From: Scalindua sp964584595
GTDB taxonomy: Bacteria; Planctomycetota; Brocadiia; Brocadiales; Scalinduaceae
DNA length: 61,262 nt
Reading direction: 5' to 3'
NCBI GenBank assembly: GCA_964584595.1
Contig: CAZPAM010000008.1
Location: 1-61,262 of the forward strand
The translations under genes were made by a program, and so were the position numbers. The stretch's first letter is position 1. The number at the start of each line of letters is the position of its first letter. The notes under the pieces are model-generated. The model saw only the letters and a list, made by a program, of their open reading frames with translations. It was not told the origin of the DNA and searched no databases. Positions 34,634-43,885 of the stretch are shown piece by piece.

Positions 34634-34691
34634 AGTTTAAACAAACACTATTTAACAAAAATATTTTATAAAGCTTCAGAAATAAATTAAT

Positions 34692-36410
34692 ATGGCAACA
34701 AAAGAAGAGAAAAAGAAATTACTGGGACAGGTATTACTGGAAAGAGACCTTGTAAGCGAAGAGCAGCTGAAAGAAGCTCTCAACGTACAGGAAATAAATG
34801 GCAAGGCATTGGGAGAAGTGTTGGTAGATCTTGGTCATACGACAAACAAACTGATCATGGATGTAATGAGCGATTATCTTGGTATGGAGATTATCGACAT
34901 TGAAGATGTAGATTTTACACAAGATGTACTGGACAAGATTCCACATTCTATAGCTCATCTTTATAGAATCATCCCGATAGCGTTTGAAGAACCTGTAATT
35001 ACAATAGCACAACAGGACCCGCTGGATATACAACAAATAGATGATCTCAGATTTTTGCTAAAGTATGAAGCAAAGCCCGTCTTAGTCGAAAGAGAAGATG
35101 TTGTAAATGCGATAGATAAGTACTACCCCGGCGGACAAGAATCTGTAGAGGAAATCCTGGACAACTTTCAAAATCGTTTCTCAATTAAAGACGATGGCGA
35201 TAATAGAGAAACAATAGACATAGAACACCTGCAGGAGATGACGGATGATACACCAATAAAAAGTTTTGTTAACTTGATACTTTTGCAGGCAGTCGTAGTC
35301 AAGGCAAGCGATGTTCATTTTGAAGCATTCGAGAACGAATTCAGAGTACGTTACAGAATTGACGGTGTATTACGTGAAAAAATACCGGTACCGCCGCTTT
35401 TCGCAAGCGGAATCATCTCAAGAATCAAGGTTATGGCAAATATGGATATAGCAGAAAGAAGATTACCGCAAGACGGCCGCATCCTCCTGAACATAAGGGA
35501 ACACTCAGTTGACATACGTATTTCAACATTACCTACAAGTTATGGAGAAAGCGTTGTCATGAGGATGCTCGACAAGAGCTCGGTTTCACTTGACCTGAGC
35601 AAGTTGGGTATGATGCCGGACAATCTGAAAACAGTTAAACAACTGATGCAAAAGCCAAACGGAATTATTCTGGTTACCGGACCCACGGGTTCCGGAAAGA
35701 CAACAACATTATACTCATGTCTCAACCATATTAATGTAACCGGCTCAAAGATTATCACAACTGAGGATCCTGTTGAATATGATATTGACGGCATCATGCA
35801 GATACAAGTCAACCCTGAGATAGACGTAACGTTTGCAAATTGTTTAAGAGCCATATTAAGACAGGACCCTGATATAATCCTGGTCGGTGAGGTCAGAGAT
35901 TTGGAAACCTTAGAAATAGCCGTACAAGCATCACTGACAGGCCACCTTGTATTGAGCACTTTACATACAAATGATGCTCCATCAACAATAACAAGACTAA
36001 TCAACATGGGGCTTAAACCTTATCTAATAACAGCATCACTTGAAGCCGTAATCAGCCAGAGATTGGTAAAGAAGATATGCCCTGAATGCAGAGAAGAATA
36101 TACGCCGGGTGAAGAGATGATCAAAGAGCTTAATCTCCCGGATTACGATTCAAATGACAAGCATTTCTATATTGGGAAAGGTTGTAAAAACTGTAACAAC
36201 TCGGGATACAAAGGTAGAATGTCAATCCTCGAAATAATGCTGCTAAATGAAGAGATTTGTTCACACATAATTAAACAATCTTCTACTGATACGATAAAGG
36301 AGATAGCCAGAAGAAACGGTATGCAAACATTGTTAGAAAGTGGACTGAACGCAGTCTACAATGGACTGACAACCTTAGAGGAAGTAGCAAGAGAAACAAG
36401 TGTAAATTAG
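34692..36410 (+). CDS. Type II secretion/type IV pilus assembly ATPase (GspE/PilB), copy 2
   Basis: A 572-residue paralogue with the same domain order as the preceding ATPase: MshEN-like domain (LLGQVLLERDLVSEEQLKEAL), KIPHSIAHLYRIIPIA, KASDVHFEAF, Walker A GPTGSGKTTT (about 334-343), ITTEDPVEYD, Walker B LVGEVRDLETLEIA, LSTLHTNDAPS and the zinc motif CPEC...CKNC. All catalytic residues appear intact in both copies, so both can be active. Two ATPases beside one platform gene could form a heterohexamer, serve alternate modes (assembly and a second function) or act with another platform elsewhere. PilT-like retraction features are absent. Confidence 0.95.
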   Translation: MATKEEKKKLLGQVLLERDLVSEEQLKEALNVQEINGKALGEVLVDLGHTTNKLIMDVMSDYLGMEIIDIEDVDFTQDVLDKIPHSIAHLYRIIPIAFEEPVITIAQQDPLDIQQIDDLRFLLKYEAKPVLVEREDVVNAIDKYYPGGQESVEEILDNFQNRFSIKDDGDNRETIDIEHLQEMTDDTPIKSFVNLILLQAVVVKASDVHFEAFENEFRVRYRIDGVLREKIPVPPLFASGIISRIKVMANMDIAERRLPQDGRILLNIREHSVDIRISTLPTSYGESVVMRMLDKSSVSLDLSKLGMMPDNLKTVKQLMQKPNGIILVTGPTGSGKTTTLYSCLNHINVTGSKIITTEDPVEYDIDGIMQIQVNPEIDVTFANCLRAILRQDPDIILVGEVRDLETLEIAVQASLTGHLVLSTLHTNDAPSTITRLINMGLKPYLITASLEAVISQRLVKKICPECREEYTPGEEMIKELNLPDYDSNDKHFYIGKGCKNCNNSGYKGRMSILEIMLLNEEICSHIIKQSSTDTIKEIARRNGMQTLLESGLNAVYNGLTTLEEVARETSVN

Positions 36411-36446
36411 ACCTGTATATTTTATTTTTTCAAACTATTCCCGGCT

Positions 36447-37697
36447 ATGCCAACATTTAAGTTCCAGGCAGTTGATAGTAAAGGCGCATCAGTTAAGGAT
36501 ATTGTAGAAGCCTTATCATCTGAAGAAGCGCTTGATACTATTCGAGATAAGGGATTTTATCCCACTAAAATTAAGGAAGTCAGGGATAAAACCTCAACAA
36601 AACATACATCCTCAGAAAAACGTAAAAGCTCGCTATCATCTATAACCATAGGCAAAGTAAGCGAGAAACAAATAAACCCCTTCACAAGACAACTCTCTAC
36701 ACTCCAGAATGCTGATATACCGGTAGTACAAAGTTTAACCATCCTTGAATCACAAATGAAGAAAGGATTGTTAAAGAATGCAATTGGAGAAATAATATCA
36801 GATATTAAGGGAGGTGATACCCTATCCATATCAATGTCAAAGCACCCAAAAGTCTTCGACAAACTCTATGTAAACCTGATAAATGCAGGAGAGATTAGCG
36901 GGGCACTGGATATCGTGTTAGAAAGGCTGGCAACATACAGAGAAAAATCTCAGAAACTCAAACGGAAAATCATAAGCGCCATGATGTACCCTGCAACTGT
37001 TATCACTGCATCATGTTTAATATTAACATGTATTATGATATTCATAATCCCCAGGTTTGCAATGATGTTTGAAGAAATGGGAATTGCTCTTCCATTTTTA
37101 ACCCTGGCAATAATAACAATCAGTAACTTTCTGATTACTCATTGGTATTCTATATTTGGAATCCCTATTGCTGTTTTTGTACTTATCAAGCTAATCGGAA
37201 AAATTAATAAATGTAAATTAGTAATTGATAAGTTAAAATTCAAGATACCAATCTTTGGAAGCCTGATAAACAAGTCAGTCATTTCGAGATTTGCAAGGAC
37301 GCTTGCAACACTGATATCCAGTGGCGTACCTATCCTGGAGGCCTTAAATAATGTGAAGAACATTACCGGGAACGCAGCAATGACCAAGGCCGTAAACATG
37401 ATACACGACAGCATCCGTGAAGGAGAAAGTATTGCAAGCCCACTACGAGAATCTAAGATATGTGAGCCCATGGTAGTAAATATGATTGAAATAGGAGAGC
37501 AAACAGGTGAACTTGATAAAATGCTTGTAAAAGTTGCTGATAATTATGACAATGAGATCGATAGTATTGTTGAATCAATGACAAGCATGCTGGAACCACT
37601 TATAGTCATATTCCTGGGCATATCAGTTGGTACAATCGTAGTAGCACTCTTCCTGCCGCTTATAAAGCTGATGAGCAGTCTGGGAGGCGGGATATAA
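36447..37697 (+). CDS. Type II secretion inner-membrane platform protein (GspF/PilC)
   Basis: A 416-residue polytopic protein. The N-terminal soluble part starts PTFKFQAVDSKGASVKDIVEA, a typical GspF beginning. Two T2SSF domains follow (~75-200 and ~275-400), each ending in hydrophobic helices (SAMMYPATVITASCLILTC, FLGISVGTIVVALFLPLIKL). The repeat motifs FTRQLSTLQNADIPVVQSL and FARTLATLISSGVPILEAL mark the two halves. GspF anchors the ATPase and helps extract pseudopilins from the membrane. It is 36 bases after the second ATPase gene and in one operon with the pseudopilin genes. Confidence 0.93.
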   Translation: MPTFKFQAVDSKGASVKDIVEALSSEEALDTIRDKGFYPTKIKEVRDKTSTKHTSSEKRKSSLSSITIGKVSEKQINPFTRQLSTLQNADIPVVQSLTILESQMKKGLLKNAIGEIISDIKGGDTLSISMSKHPKVFDKLYVNLINAGEISGALDIVLERLATYREKSQKLKRKIISAMMYPATVITASCLILTCIMIFIIPRFAMMFEEMGIALPFLTLAIITISNFLITHWYSIFGIPIAVFVLIKLIGKINKCKLVIDKLKFKIPIFGSLINKSVISRFARTLATLISSGVPILEALNNVKNITGNAAMTKAVNMIHDSIREGESIASPLRESKICEPMVVNMIEIGEQTGELDKMLVKVADNYDNEIDSIVESMTSMLEPLIVIFLGISVGTIVVALFLPLIKLMSSLGGGI

Positions 37698-37702
37698 GAT
37701 AC

Positions 37703-38350
37703 TTGGAAATTGCAAACTCTTCTATGGACAAAATTCACAAAAAAAAGAGATTTCTAAAGGGCTTCACACTCATAGAGCTATTAGTCGTTATAGTAATCAT
37801 AATGTTCCTTGCCGGAATCACAATCCCGATCGTCTCTTCTATCCAGACCAATGCGAAGAAAGGAGTCACCTCAGCACAGATCAGCCAGCTGGAACTGGCA
37901 CTGAAGCAGTTTGAAAGTGATTTTGGTGTCTTCCCTCCGGATAGCTACACAACATCCGATACAGTTATTTCTATCGGTGGCGTAAGCATACCACGCGATG
38001 ACGACCTCAATACCAGCTCAAAATGTCTTATATTTTTTTTGGGCAGTAAATTTACATTCAGTGCAACCAGCTTTAACGATATTTACGGCCCATATATAGA
38101 ATTTAAAAGGGCACAATTAGCTGAGGTTACCGGAGTAACTTTTACAGGTACCGGCACAAACATTACTATTGAAGGGATAAATGGATTAACCAAAGTGTAT
38201 CAGTATAAAGATCCCTTTGGAAGTCAATATTATTCTTACGATAGCAGCTCACCTTCTAATAACACAGCATCATTCGATATTTATTCCTTTGGTCCTGATA
38301 AAACAGATGACTCCGGAGCCTCCACAAGTGATGACATTACAAACTGGTAA
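37703..38350 (+). CDS. Major-type pseudopilin (GspG-like), first copy
   Basis: A 215-residue protein beginning with TTG (37703) or ATG (37724). The prepilin signal KGFTLIELLVVIVIIMFLAG has a conserved Gly/Phe cleavage site and Glu+5. A helix (AQISQLELALKQFESDFGVFPPD) then leads to the GspG-type C-terminal region KDPFGSQYYSYD and IYSFGPDKTDDSGASTSDDITNW, the calcium-site loop shared by major pseudopilins. It is longer than ordinary GspG (~145), with an insertion between helix and C-terminal loop. The next gene overlaps its end by 20 bases. Confidence 0.9.
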   Translation: MEIANSSMDKIHKKKRFLKGFTLIELLVVIVIIMFLAGITIPIVSSIQTNAKKGVTSAQISQLELALKQFESDFGVFPPDSYTTSDTVISIGGVSIPRDDDLNTSSKCLIFFLGSKFTFSATSFNDIYGPYIEFKRAQLAEVTGVTFTGTGTNITIEGINGLTKVYQYKDPFGSQYYSYDSSSPSNNTASFDIYSFGPDKTDDSGASTSDDITNW

Positions 38351-38777
38351 AAAAGGTTTTACATTGTTGGAGCTGTTGGTAGTAACAGGCATAATTATCG
38401 TAATTGCAGCAACCATATTAACCGTCCTTCCGGGTTTACGCGAAAAGACTCAGAAAAAGGCAACAAAGGCGTTCATAAGCCGTCTTGAAATAGCTATAGA
38501 GCAATACTACAATGACAGCAGGTCCTACCCCACCGGTGACATTACAAATGTAAAGGCTACTCTAGCGCCATCTGACTCAGCATCAAAACAATATATTGAA
38601 TTTGATGACAGAGAAATAAACGGTAATGATATTGTGGACTATTGGGGAAACCCTTTTGTATATGCCACTCCCGGAACTCAAAATACCGGCTCATACGACT
38701 TATACTCTACCGGTGCGGACGGAGTAACAAGTACATCCGGCAGTGATGCTGATGATATAAATAACTGGAACCGGTAA
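38331..38777 (+). CDS. Major-type pseudopilin (GspG-like), second copy
   Basis: A 148-residue protein, standard GspG length when started at the ATG 38331 (MTLQTGKKGFTLLELL); the longer open frame upstream only extends into the previous gene. It has prepilin cleavage before FTLLELLVVTGIIIVIAATI, the helix AFISRLEIAIEQYYNDSRSYPT, the YWGNPFVYATPG motif and the final LYSTGADGVTSTSGSDADDINNW calcium loop. Pseudopilins of this type build the periplasmic piston. Two GspG-type subunits side by side suggest mixed fibres. Confidence 0.9.
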   Translation: MTLQTGKKGFTLLELLVVTGIIIVIAATILTVLPGLREKTQKKATKAFISRLEIAIEQYYNDSRSYPTGDITNVKATLAPSDSASKQYIEFDDREINGNDIVDYWGNPFVYATPGTQNTGSYDLYSTGADGVTSTSGSDADDINNWNR

Positions 38778-38805
38778 CATCTAAAATAATGAATCCCACC
38801 CCGTA

Positions 38806-39267
38806 ATGAATAAAAATGGATTTACACTCGTTGAGATGCTCGTTGTGATTGCAATTATCATCCTGGTAAGTGTTGTGGCCGTGCCTGCAATTACACCTTT
38901 CCTCAAAGGACAAAGATTAAATAAAGGATCACGCATAGTTCAGGCAAGTGCCCTGTCCGCAAGGACAATGGCAATTAATTCAAGAAAAACACGCTGGCTC
39001 GTGTTCGACTCAATAAACTATAAACTATCAATCAGAGACGAAACCGGTTTAACCGTATTGGGTAAAGAAGAATTTCTTCCGGATACTATTGAGTTTGGCA
39101 CCAGTACAGGGACATGGACAGTCGGAACAAGTACTGTATCATTCGATCCAAACGGCTCTGCTGACACTTCAACCCTGGGCACAGATACAGTTACAATTCA
39201 AGATAAGCAGGGCAACACAAGGAATCTCAAGATAATCAGTTATACAGGACAAATCTTCAGTGACTAA
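38806..39267 (+). CDS. Minor pseudopilin (GspH-like)
   Basis: A 153-residue protein. It has the prepilin signal NGFTLVEMLVVIAIIILVSV (cleavage after G5) and a GspH-type beta-rich C-terminal part with ASALSARTMAINSRKTRWLVFD and the closing SYTGQIFSD. GspH is a minor subunit at or near the tip of the pseudopilus. It overlaps the next gene by 8 bases, which indicates translational coupling within the operon. Confidence 0.85.
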   Translation: MNKNGFTLVEMLVVIAIIILVSVVAVPAITPFLKGQRLNKGSRIVQASALSARTMAINSRKTRWLVFDSINYKLSIRDETGLTVLGKEEFLPDTIEFGTSTGTWTVGTSTVSFDPNGSADTSTLGTDTVTIQDKQGNTRNLKIISYTGQIFSD

Positions 39268-39916
39268 TATATCCCGTCTAAAATCACAAGATGGCTTTAC
39301 ACTCATAGAAATAGGTATAGCTATCTTCATCCTTGCCGTCGGACTGGTAAGCATGTTAACCCTGCTTCCTATCGGAGTTGACTCCATGAAGAAGGTAACC
39401 CAATATACCAATGCAGCCGTTCTCTCTGAATCGGCAATATCATATCTAAAAGCAAATGATATAGTAGGCTTTGTGGGTACAAATACCGGCAGCAATACAT
39501 ATCCTGATACCGATCCGGATCAGGCCAATCAATTTGAAGACTCCTCCGGGAACACAATCTTTGCCCAATATTCCTGGCAGGCAGTTGTAAATAATGAAAC
39601 TGCCGACAACAATCTTGTCAGGGCACAGATAGCCATATTCAGAAATTTTGATTCTTCTCAATTCGGGACAGGAACGGCTAACTTTGCGGCAAGTACAACT
39701 GTATCGAATATATCAGCATTTCCTTCATGGCTGACGTCCAGACACTACATAAGGGCGGACAATGATAAATTCTGGTATAGAATCGAAAGTATGGGTACTT
39801 CAACTTCAACAATTACCCTGGAAGGGCCGTTTTTAGGAACCACAGGAAACGGCATTGTATTTTCTGCAACCAACGACATTATAGACATCTATGAAACCAT
39901 GTTTTCAAAACACTAA
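39260..39916 (+). CDS. Minor pseudopilin (GspI-like)
   Basis: A 218-residue protein with a GTG start at 39260. The prepilin signal is DGFTLIEIGIAIFILAVGLVSMLTLLPIG, followed by NAAVLSESAISYL, the pattern of GspI/PilV-type minor pilins. The C-terminal ~140 residues are beta-rich and include SWQAVVNNETADNNLVRAQIA. The last residues describe no known active site. It is larger than E. coli-type GspI (~120). The order H-I-J-K in this locus matches type II secretion operons and supports the assignment. Confidence 0.82.
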   Translation: MTNISRLKSQDGFTLIEIGIAIFILAVGLVSMLTLLPIGVDSMKKVTQYTNAAVLSESAISYLKANDIVGFVGTNTGSNTYPDTDPDQANQFEDSSGNTIFAQYSWQAVVNNETADNNLVRAQIAIFRNFDSSQFGTGTANFAASTTVSNISAFPSWLTSRHYIRADNDKFWYRIESMGTSTSTITLEGPFLGTTGNGIVFSATNDIIDIYETMFSKH

Positions 39917-39917
39917 T

Positions 39918-40580
39918 ATGATCGACAATCAACAATCTACAAACATAAATCATCAATCCAAAGCCGCCTTCACCCTTGTAGAACTCATCGTCGCCATAGC
40001 CCTGGCCGCAATGATTATACTTATTACGGCTATAATCTTTAGACAGGCAAGCAGTGCTTTCTCTGAGTCAGATGCACGTAACGAGGTATACCAAAACGTA
40101 AGAACGGCCTTTGATATTATAAAAAGGGATATTTCCGGCTCAACCCTGAATACTAATTATGAATTATTCAACGCATTTAATGATGTCTCTGCAGCCACCT
40201 ATAGTACAATAGGGGCAAAGGAGGGAAGCGATATACTCACGCTTCTATCCAGCACCCCCAATCTTGAAGACAAGCCGATTGCCCTGATTACATATTTCCT
40301 GGATACCAGTAACATCTTGAGCAAGGCAGAGATTACAGGTACCAGTACTCTTAACTCTAGTATCGCAGGTTTTGATCCTGATACAGCAACCGGTTATCAG
40401 CTCGGTTTTAATGTCAGTACATTGCAGTTTAGATATCAGGATACAGATGGAACATGGGGAGACACATGGGATAGCACAACAAAGAAATACCTGCCGGATG
40501 CAGTAGAAGTAGCAATGACAATCTCAGACATGCGCAATCGATACACAGGAACGTCTACAAATATAATTTCAATACCGTGA
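39918..40580 (+). CDS. Minor pseudopilin (GspJ-like)
   Basis: A 220-residue protein when started at ATG 39918, one base after the preceding stop; an upstream ATG at 39891 lies inside the preceding gene. The prepilin signal is KAAFTLVELIVAIALAAMIILITAIIF. The remainder has the GspJ pattern: NEVYQNVRTAFDIIKRDISGS (helix after the signal), YFLDTSNILSKAEI and LQFRYQDTDGTWGDTWD near the end. GspJ forms the tip complex with GspI and GspK. The residue before Phe is Ala rather than Gly, an unusual prepilin cleavage site. Confidence 0.85.
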   Translation: MIDNQQSTNINHQSKAAFTLVELIVAIALAAMIILITAIIFRQASSAFSESDARNEVYQNVRTAFDIIKRDISGSTLNTNYELFNAFNDVSAATYSTIGAKEGSDILTLLSSTPNLEDKPIALITYFLDTSNILSKAEITGTSTLNSSIAGFDPDTATGYQLGFNVSTLQFRYQDTDGTWGDTWDSTTKKYLPDAVEVAMTISDMRNRYTGTSTNIISIP

Positions 40581-40586
40581 GAATCT

Positions 40587-40648
40587 CTGGATTCCTCCCG
40601 AAAGGGAGGATAATGACCCTGCTTTCGCAGGGAGTCCAAGGAGTCCAG
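40587..40648. repeat. Double-hairpin palindromic element, copy 1
   Basis: Outer arms CTGGATTCC and GGAGTCCAG enclose two GC-rich hairpins: CCTCCCGAAAGGGAGG and CCCTGCTTTCGCAGGG. It lies between the GspJ-like and GspK-like genes. Related elements are at 43188-43236 and 53693-53738; the second hairpin is identical to that at 53693-53738. Confidence 0.75.
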
Positions 40649-40664
40649 TTAATCCTGTCAAAAT

Positions 40665-43097
40665 ATGAATGACTTGAAAAAAGAAGAGGGTTATATATTA
40701 GTAGCCATCATCGGCATATTGACAATCCTTTCATTGATGACGATTACGTTCGCCACGTTGTCACGAATAGAAACCAGGGCTACCAGGAATTACGCCGACA
40801 GTGTTAAATGCGAGATGGTTGCAAAGGCAGGACTGGAACATGCATTATACATCATGCGACAGGACAAGTTCGGAGACGACGACGTTGCATATAATAACGA
40901 TAACACTGACACAAACTACGACGAGGAAGGTGATGCATCATGGCCCGGCTTCGGTATATTTAACGGCACGGATTATGACAACGACGGTGACACCATAACT
41001 GATTCCGCATGGGTATACTTCCCCGCAACGACTTCATCACTTGATATAAGGCTTCCGGGTAACCTCAGGGCAAGATACGCCGTACTGATAACCGATGACG
41101 GGGAGGCAAGAGCCAATATAAACGCAACCGGCAACAAGGCCGGCAGTGCAAGTGCACACGCCTCTAATGAAGGGTGGTCAACATTCGAGATTGATTTATC
41201 ATATTTAATTGAACAGGCATCAGGCTTAAACTCGACGGATGGAGACAACATAGCAAGTGATATTATTGACGCAAGGCTGGGAACTGACAATGTCCCCGGC
41301 ACCAGCACGGTAAATGAAGATTCCGGAATAGTACCCGATCCGCAAACAGACAATATAGATAATGATGGTGACTGGGCTGCAGGCAACGACACGAACGGCA
41401 ATGGCATACCGGATTCGGGAGAAACAGGCGTCGATGATGGAGACAATTCTGAATCGATTGACGAACCAAACGAATTCAATTCAATATTTCCATATAGTGA
41501 TGATGTCCCTCTTGGCCTTCTTTCAGAGGCAGAGATCATGGGAACCTCATCATACACGAGCAGACTCGAAACAATATTCAATACCAGAGGTGTCTCCACG
41601 AGTGATCAGGGCTCTCTTAATGGCTGGTTGACTACTTACTCCGCCGACACAATACTCTGCCCTTCCTACACACTGGATAGCGGAACATCTACGACCATGT
41701 TAAACATAAACGCATTGGTAAATAATGAAGGTGCGTATACAGGCGGCTATTATGATTCTGACAAAAAGGTAGAGATGATAACGGATGTATTAGTCGCGGG
41801 AGGATTAACCGGTTCATCAGGTTCATCAAATTATGTGGAACGCCATCAACTGGCGGTTAACATAAAGGACTTTATTGATTCTGATGATACTGTAACTATA
41901 TATAATGATGGTACCGATGATTACTATGGCATTGAAGCGACTCCATACTTAAATGAGGTAGAGGCACAGGTAAACGCTGCTACGTCTGGTGGTAATGGTA
42001 AATTTATCGAATTATTTAACCCGTACGATGCTGACATTAGCCTGGCAAACTGGACAATAACGGGTACAACCATGCCACAGGTAACACTCAGTGGAACGAT
42101 TGGCAGTCAGACTTACTATGTTGTTGCAGACAACGCTCTGGCATATGAGACCGATTTTGCATATGAACTTGGAACAGCAGCAAACCAATATGAATCCGAT
42201 GTTAACAGTCTTGAGAACAATGGCGAAGTTCTAACCCTGAGGGATGATAGCAACAATATTATACAGGTTACAAACTATGGAAACGCAAATGATTCTCAAA
42301 GTATGCAATTAAACGATCCAAGACCAACTCCGTTAGAGAATGATACTGGAGCTAGCAATGTAGACGCATCCACACCATGGCGTTGGGACAATGAACTAAC
42401 TATTACGGCCGGAGCCGTAAATAATAATTTCGACCCTTCGCCCTCACCCCCAAATCAAGATGACGAGTGGGAGAATACTACACCTACATGGCCGAATAGT
42501 TTTATTGTTGCTAACAGGAGATTCTCGAACAAAGGATATCTGGGATTTATCCATACCGGACGTCAGTGGTATAGCTTTAAAGTTGATGTTAATATTGCAT
42601 TTCCAAATGTTTTGCAGTACTTCACCGTTACAGACCCGTCTATGGATAATATCGACAATGATGGAGACGGCAGCACGGATTCAACAGACACAGGTTCTCA
42701 GTCCGGTGATTTTGACGGACAGGAACATCGTATACCCGGTTTGATTAATGTCAACACTGCACCTGTCGAAGTTCTGGAATCATTACCGAATATAACGAAC
42801 GCAATAGCAACCGCAATCCAGGGCGATACTGGTAAACCATTTTCGAGCATAGGGAACCTGCTGGAAGATGTACCTGACATAACAAACACAGGTACCACCA
42901 AATGGGATAAAGAAAAACCGTTCCGCTCAATCTCAAACCTGATAACGACACGTTCAAATGTCTTCACGGTTTATGTTACTGCGCAGGTAATTGACGAGGC
43001 AATCTCAAGTGTGTATGCAGAAAAGAGGATTCTGGCAATTGTTGACCGTTCTGTAGATCCGATCAGGGTACGATATTTCAGGTGGATTGTGGAATGA
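40665..43097 (+). CDS. Very large GspK-like minor pseudopilin with inserted lamin-tail-like domain
   Basis: An 810-residue protein; ordinary GspK is ~300-350. Residues 9-35 are the GspK-type N-terminal helix (GYILVAIIGILTILSLM). The helical-hairpin domain ends with the GspK signature PGLINVNTAPVEVLESLP (691-708). Inserted are: three acidic Ca-binding-like runs (DYDNDGDT at 103-110; NIDNDGDW, NDTNGNGIPDSGE at 230-253; NIDNDGDG at 662-669) and a domain at ~425-580 with GKFIELFNPYDADISLANWTI, which resembles the lamin-tail domain (LTD) found in many exported bacterial proteins. It probably caps the pseudopilus tip and may add a binding surface. It closes the operon. Confidence 0.88.
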   Translation: MNDLKKEEGYILVAIIGILTILSLMTITFATLSRIETRATRNYADSVKCEMVAKAGLEHALYIMRQDKFGDDDVAYNNDNTDTNYDEEGDASWPGFGIFNGTDYDNDGDTITDSAWVYFPATTSSLDIRLPGNLRARYAVLITDDGEARANINATGNKAGSASAHASNEGWSTFEIDLSYLIEQASGLNSTDGDNIASDIIDARLGTDNVPGTSTVNEDSGIVPDPQTDNIDNDGDWAAGNDTNGNGIPDSGETGVDDGDNSESIDEPNEFNSIFPYSDDVPLGLLSEAEIMGTSSYTSRLETIFNTRGVSTSDQGSLNGWLTTYSADTILCPSYTLDSGTSTTMLNINALVNNEGAYTGGYYDSDKKVEMITDVLVAGGLTGSSGSSNYVERHQLAVNIKDFIDSDDTVTIYNDGTDDYYGIEATPYLNEVEAQVNAATSGGNGKFIELFNPYDADISLANWTITGTTMPQVTLSGTIGSQTYYVVADNALAYETDFAYELGTAANQYESDVNSLENNGEVLTLRDDSNNIIQVTNYGNANDSQSMQLNDPRPTPLENDTGASNVDASTPWRWDNELTITAGAVNNNFDPSPSPPNQDDEWENTTPTWPNSFIVANRRFSNKGYLGFIHTGRQWYSFKVDVNIAFPNVLQYFTVTDPSMDNIDNDGDGSTDSTDTGSQSGDFDGQEHRIPGLINVNTAPVEVLESLPNITNAIATAIQGDTGKPFSSIGNLLEDVPDITNTGTTKWDKEKPFRSISNLITTRSNVFTVYVTAQVIDEAISSVYAEKRILAIVDRSVDPIRVRYFRWIVE

Positions 43098-43187
43098 AGA
43101 CAAACAGATACTTAACCATGGAATGACACAGAAGCAGGAAGTACGATTGAGTGATTTCCGGCGGGCAGGAAGGTATTAGTTAAGTAC

Positions 43188-43236
43188 CTGGAGTCCTTAT
43201 GAAAGTAAGGTAACCTCACTCTCGTGAGGATTCCAG
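43188..43236. repeat. Double-hairpin palindromic element, copy 2
   Basis: The outer arms CTGGAGTCC and GATTCCAG enclose hairpins CCTTATGAAAGTAAGG and CCTCACTCTCGTGAGG. The architecture is that of 40587-40648 and 53693-53738 but with different stem sequences, which keep pairing through compensatory changes. It lies between the GspK-like gene and tatA. Confidence 0.65.
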
Positions 43237-43252
43237 AATTAATAAATAGCAT

Positions 43253-43480
43253 TTACTTTACATCAACATTTTCATCATCAATCTTTTTAACTTCTTCTTC
43301 TGCCTCATCAACCTCATCTTTGACACCTTTCAGACCCTTTTTAAACTCTACAAATCCCTTCCCAATGGATCTCATTGTACCCGGAAGCCTTTTGCCAAAG
43401 ATTAACAGAGCTATAACCAGTATAATTATCCATTCAAAACCACCAGGAATACCAAACCACCCAATTGGAAGACCTAACAT
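43253..43480 (-). CDS. tatA: Twin-arginine translocase subunit TatA/E
   Basis: A 75-residue protein with one N-terminal transmembrane helix (~14-31; GFEWIIILVIALLIFGKRLPG), the FGxxxLP hinge, and an amphipathic helix (IGKGFVEFKKGLKG, ~38-51) followed by an acidic/basic tail. TatA oligomers form the pore that exports folded proteins with RR signals. TatB and TatC are not in the window. An AGGTG-like site lies before the ATG. It is the neighbour of the secretion locus that encodes an RR-signal-like small protein, but is on the opposite strand. Confidence 0.93.
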   Translation of the reverse strand: MLGLPIGWFGIPGGFEWIIILVIALLIFGKRLPGTMRSIGKGFVEFKKGLKGVKDEVDEAEEEVKKIDDENVDVK

Positions 43481-43885
43481 TTTAAAACACCTCCGATATG
43501 TACTTCAATAATAAATATAACCTGCTTAAACTTAATCTATTTCCTACGGCATGTCAAACAATTTTAATAGAAGTATAATCGAATACAGAGGTTATGGAGC
43601 ATACTGCGAAAAGGATTTGCGATTTACGATTTACGATTGTATATTGAATATTGTTAACTGAAGTCTTTTTGTGACTTCGTGCCTTCTTGCCACAGTCCGA
43701 CCAGTCAGTTCGGGAAGGTTTCTGTGGTTAATTTCTCTTCTCTTCTTTTACTTTTAACCTCAGTCTTTCTCTGCACCTCTGCGTTAAGCAACGCATTTTC
43801 TACAGACACCAAGCATAATATATACCTGTTTTGTACCCATTCTTACCCTGTTGACTTTTTTCCGGTAAATGATTAATTAGACAAC
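43481..43885. other. Intergenic region with short repeats
   Basis: The 790-bp gap between tatA and the polyprenyl synthase gene starts here. Around 43616-43638 there are tandem copies of an ~8-base unit (GATTTACG). Further on, the bases around 43760-43790 resemble the degenerate 'tctctgcacctctgcgtt' phrases common between genes in many genomes. No gene is evident. A hairpin CCTGTC/GACAGG also lies at 44234-44249, outside this entry. Confidence 0.5.

Noticed and set aside
38217..38330. Longer start for the second GspG-like gene
   Set aside because: The upstream part lies inside the preceding gene, and its translation is not pilin-like; the prepilin signal begins properly at ATG 38331.
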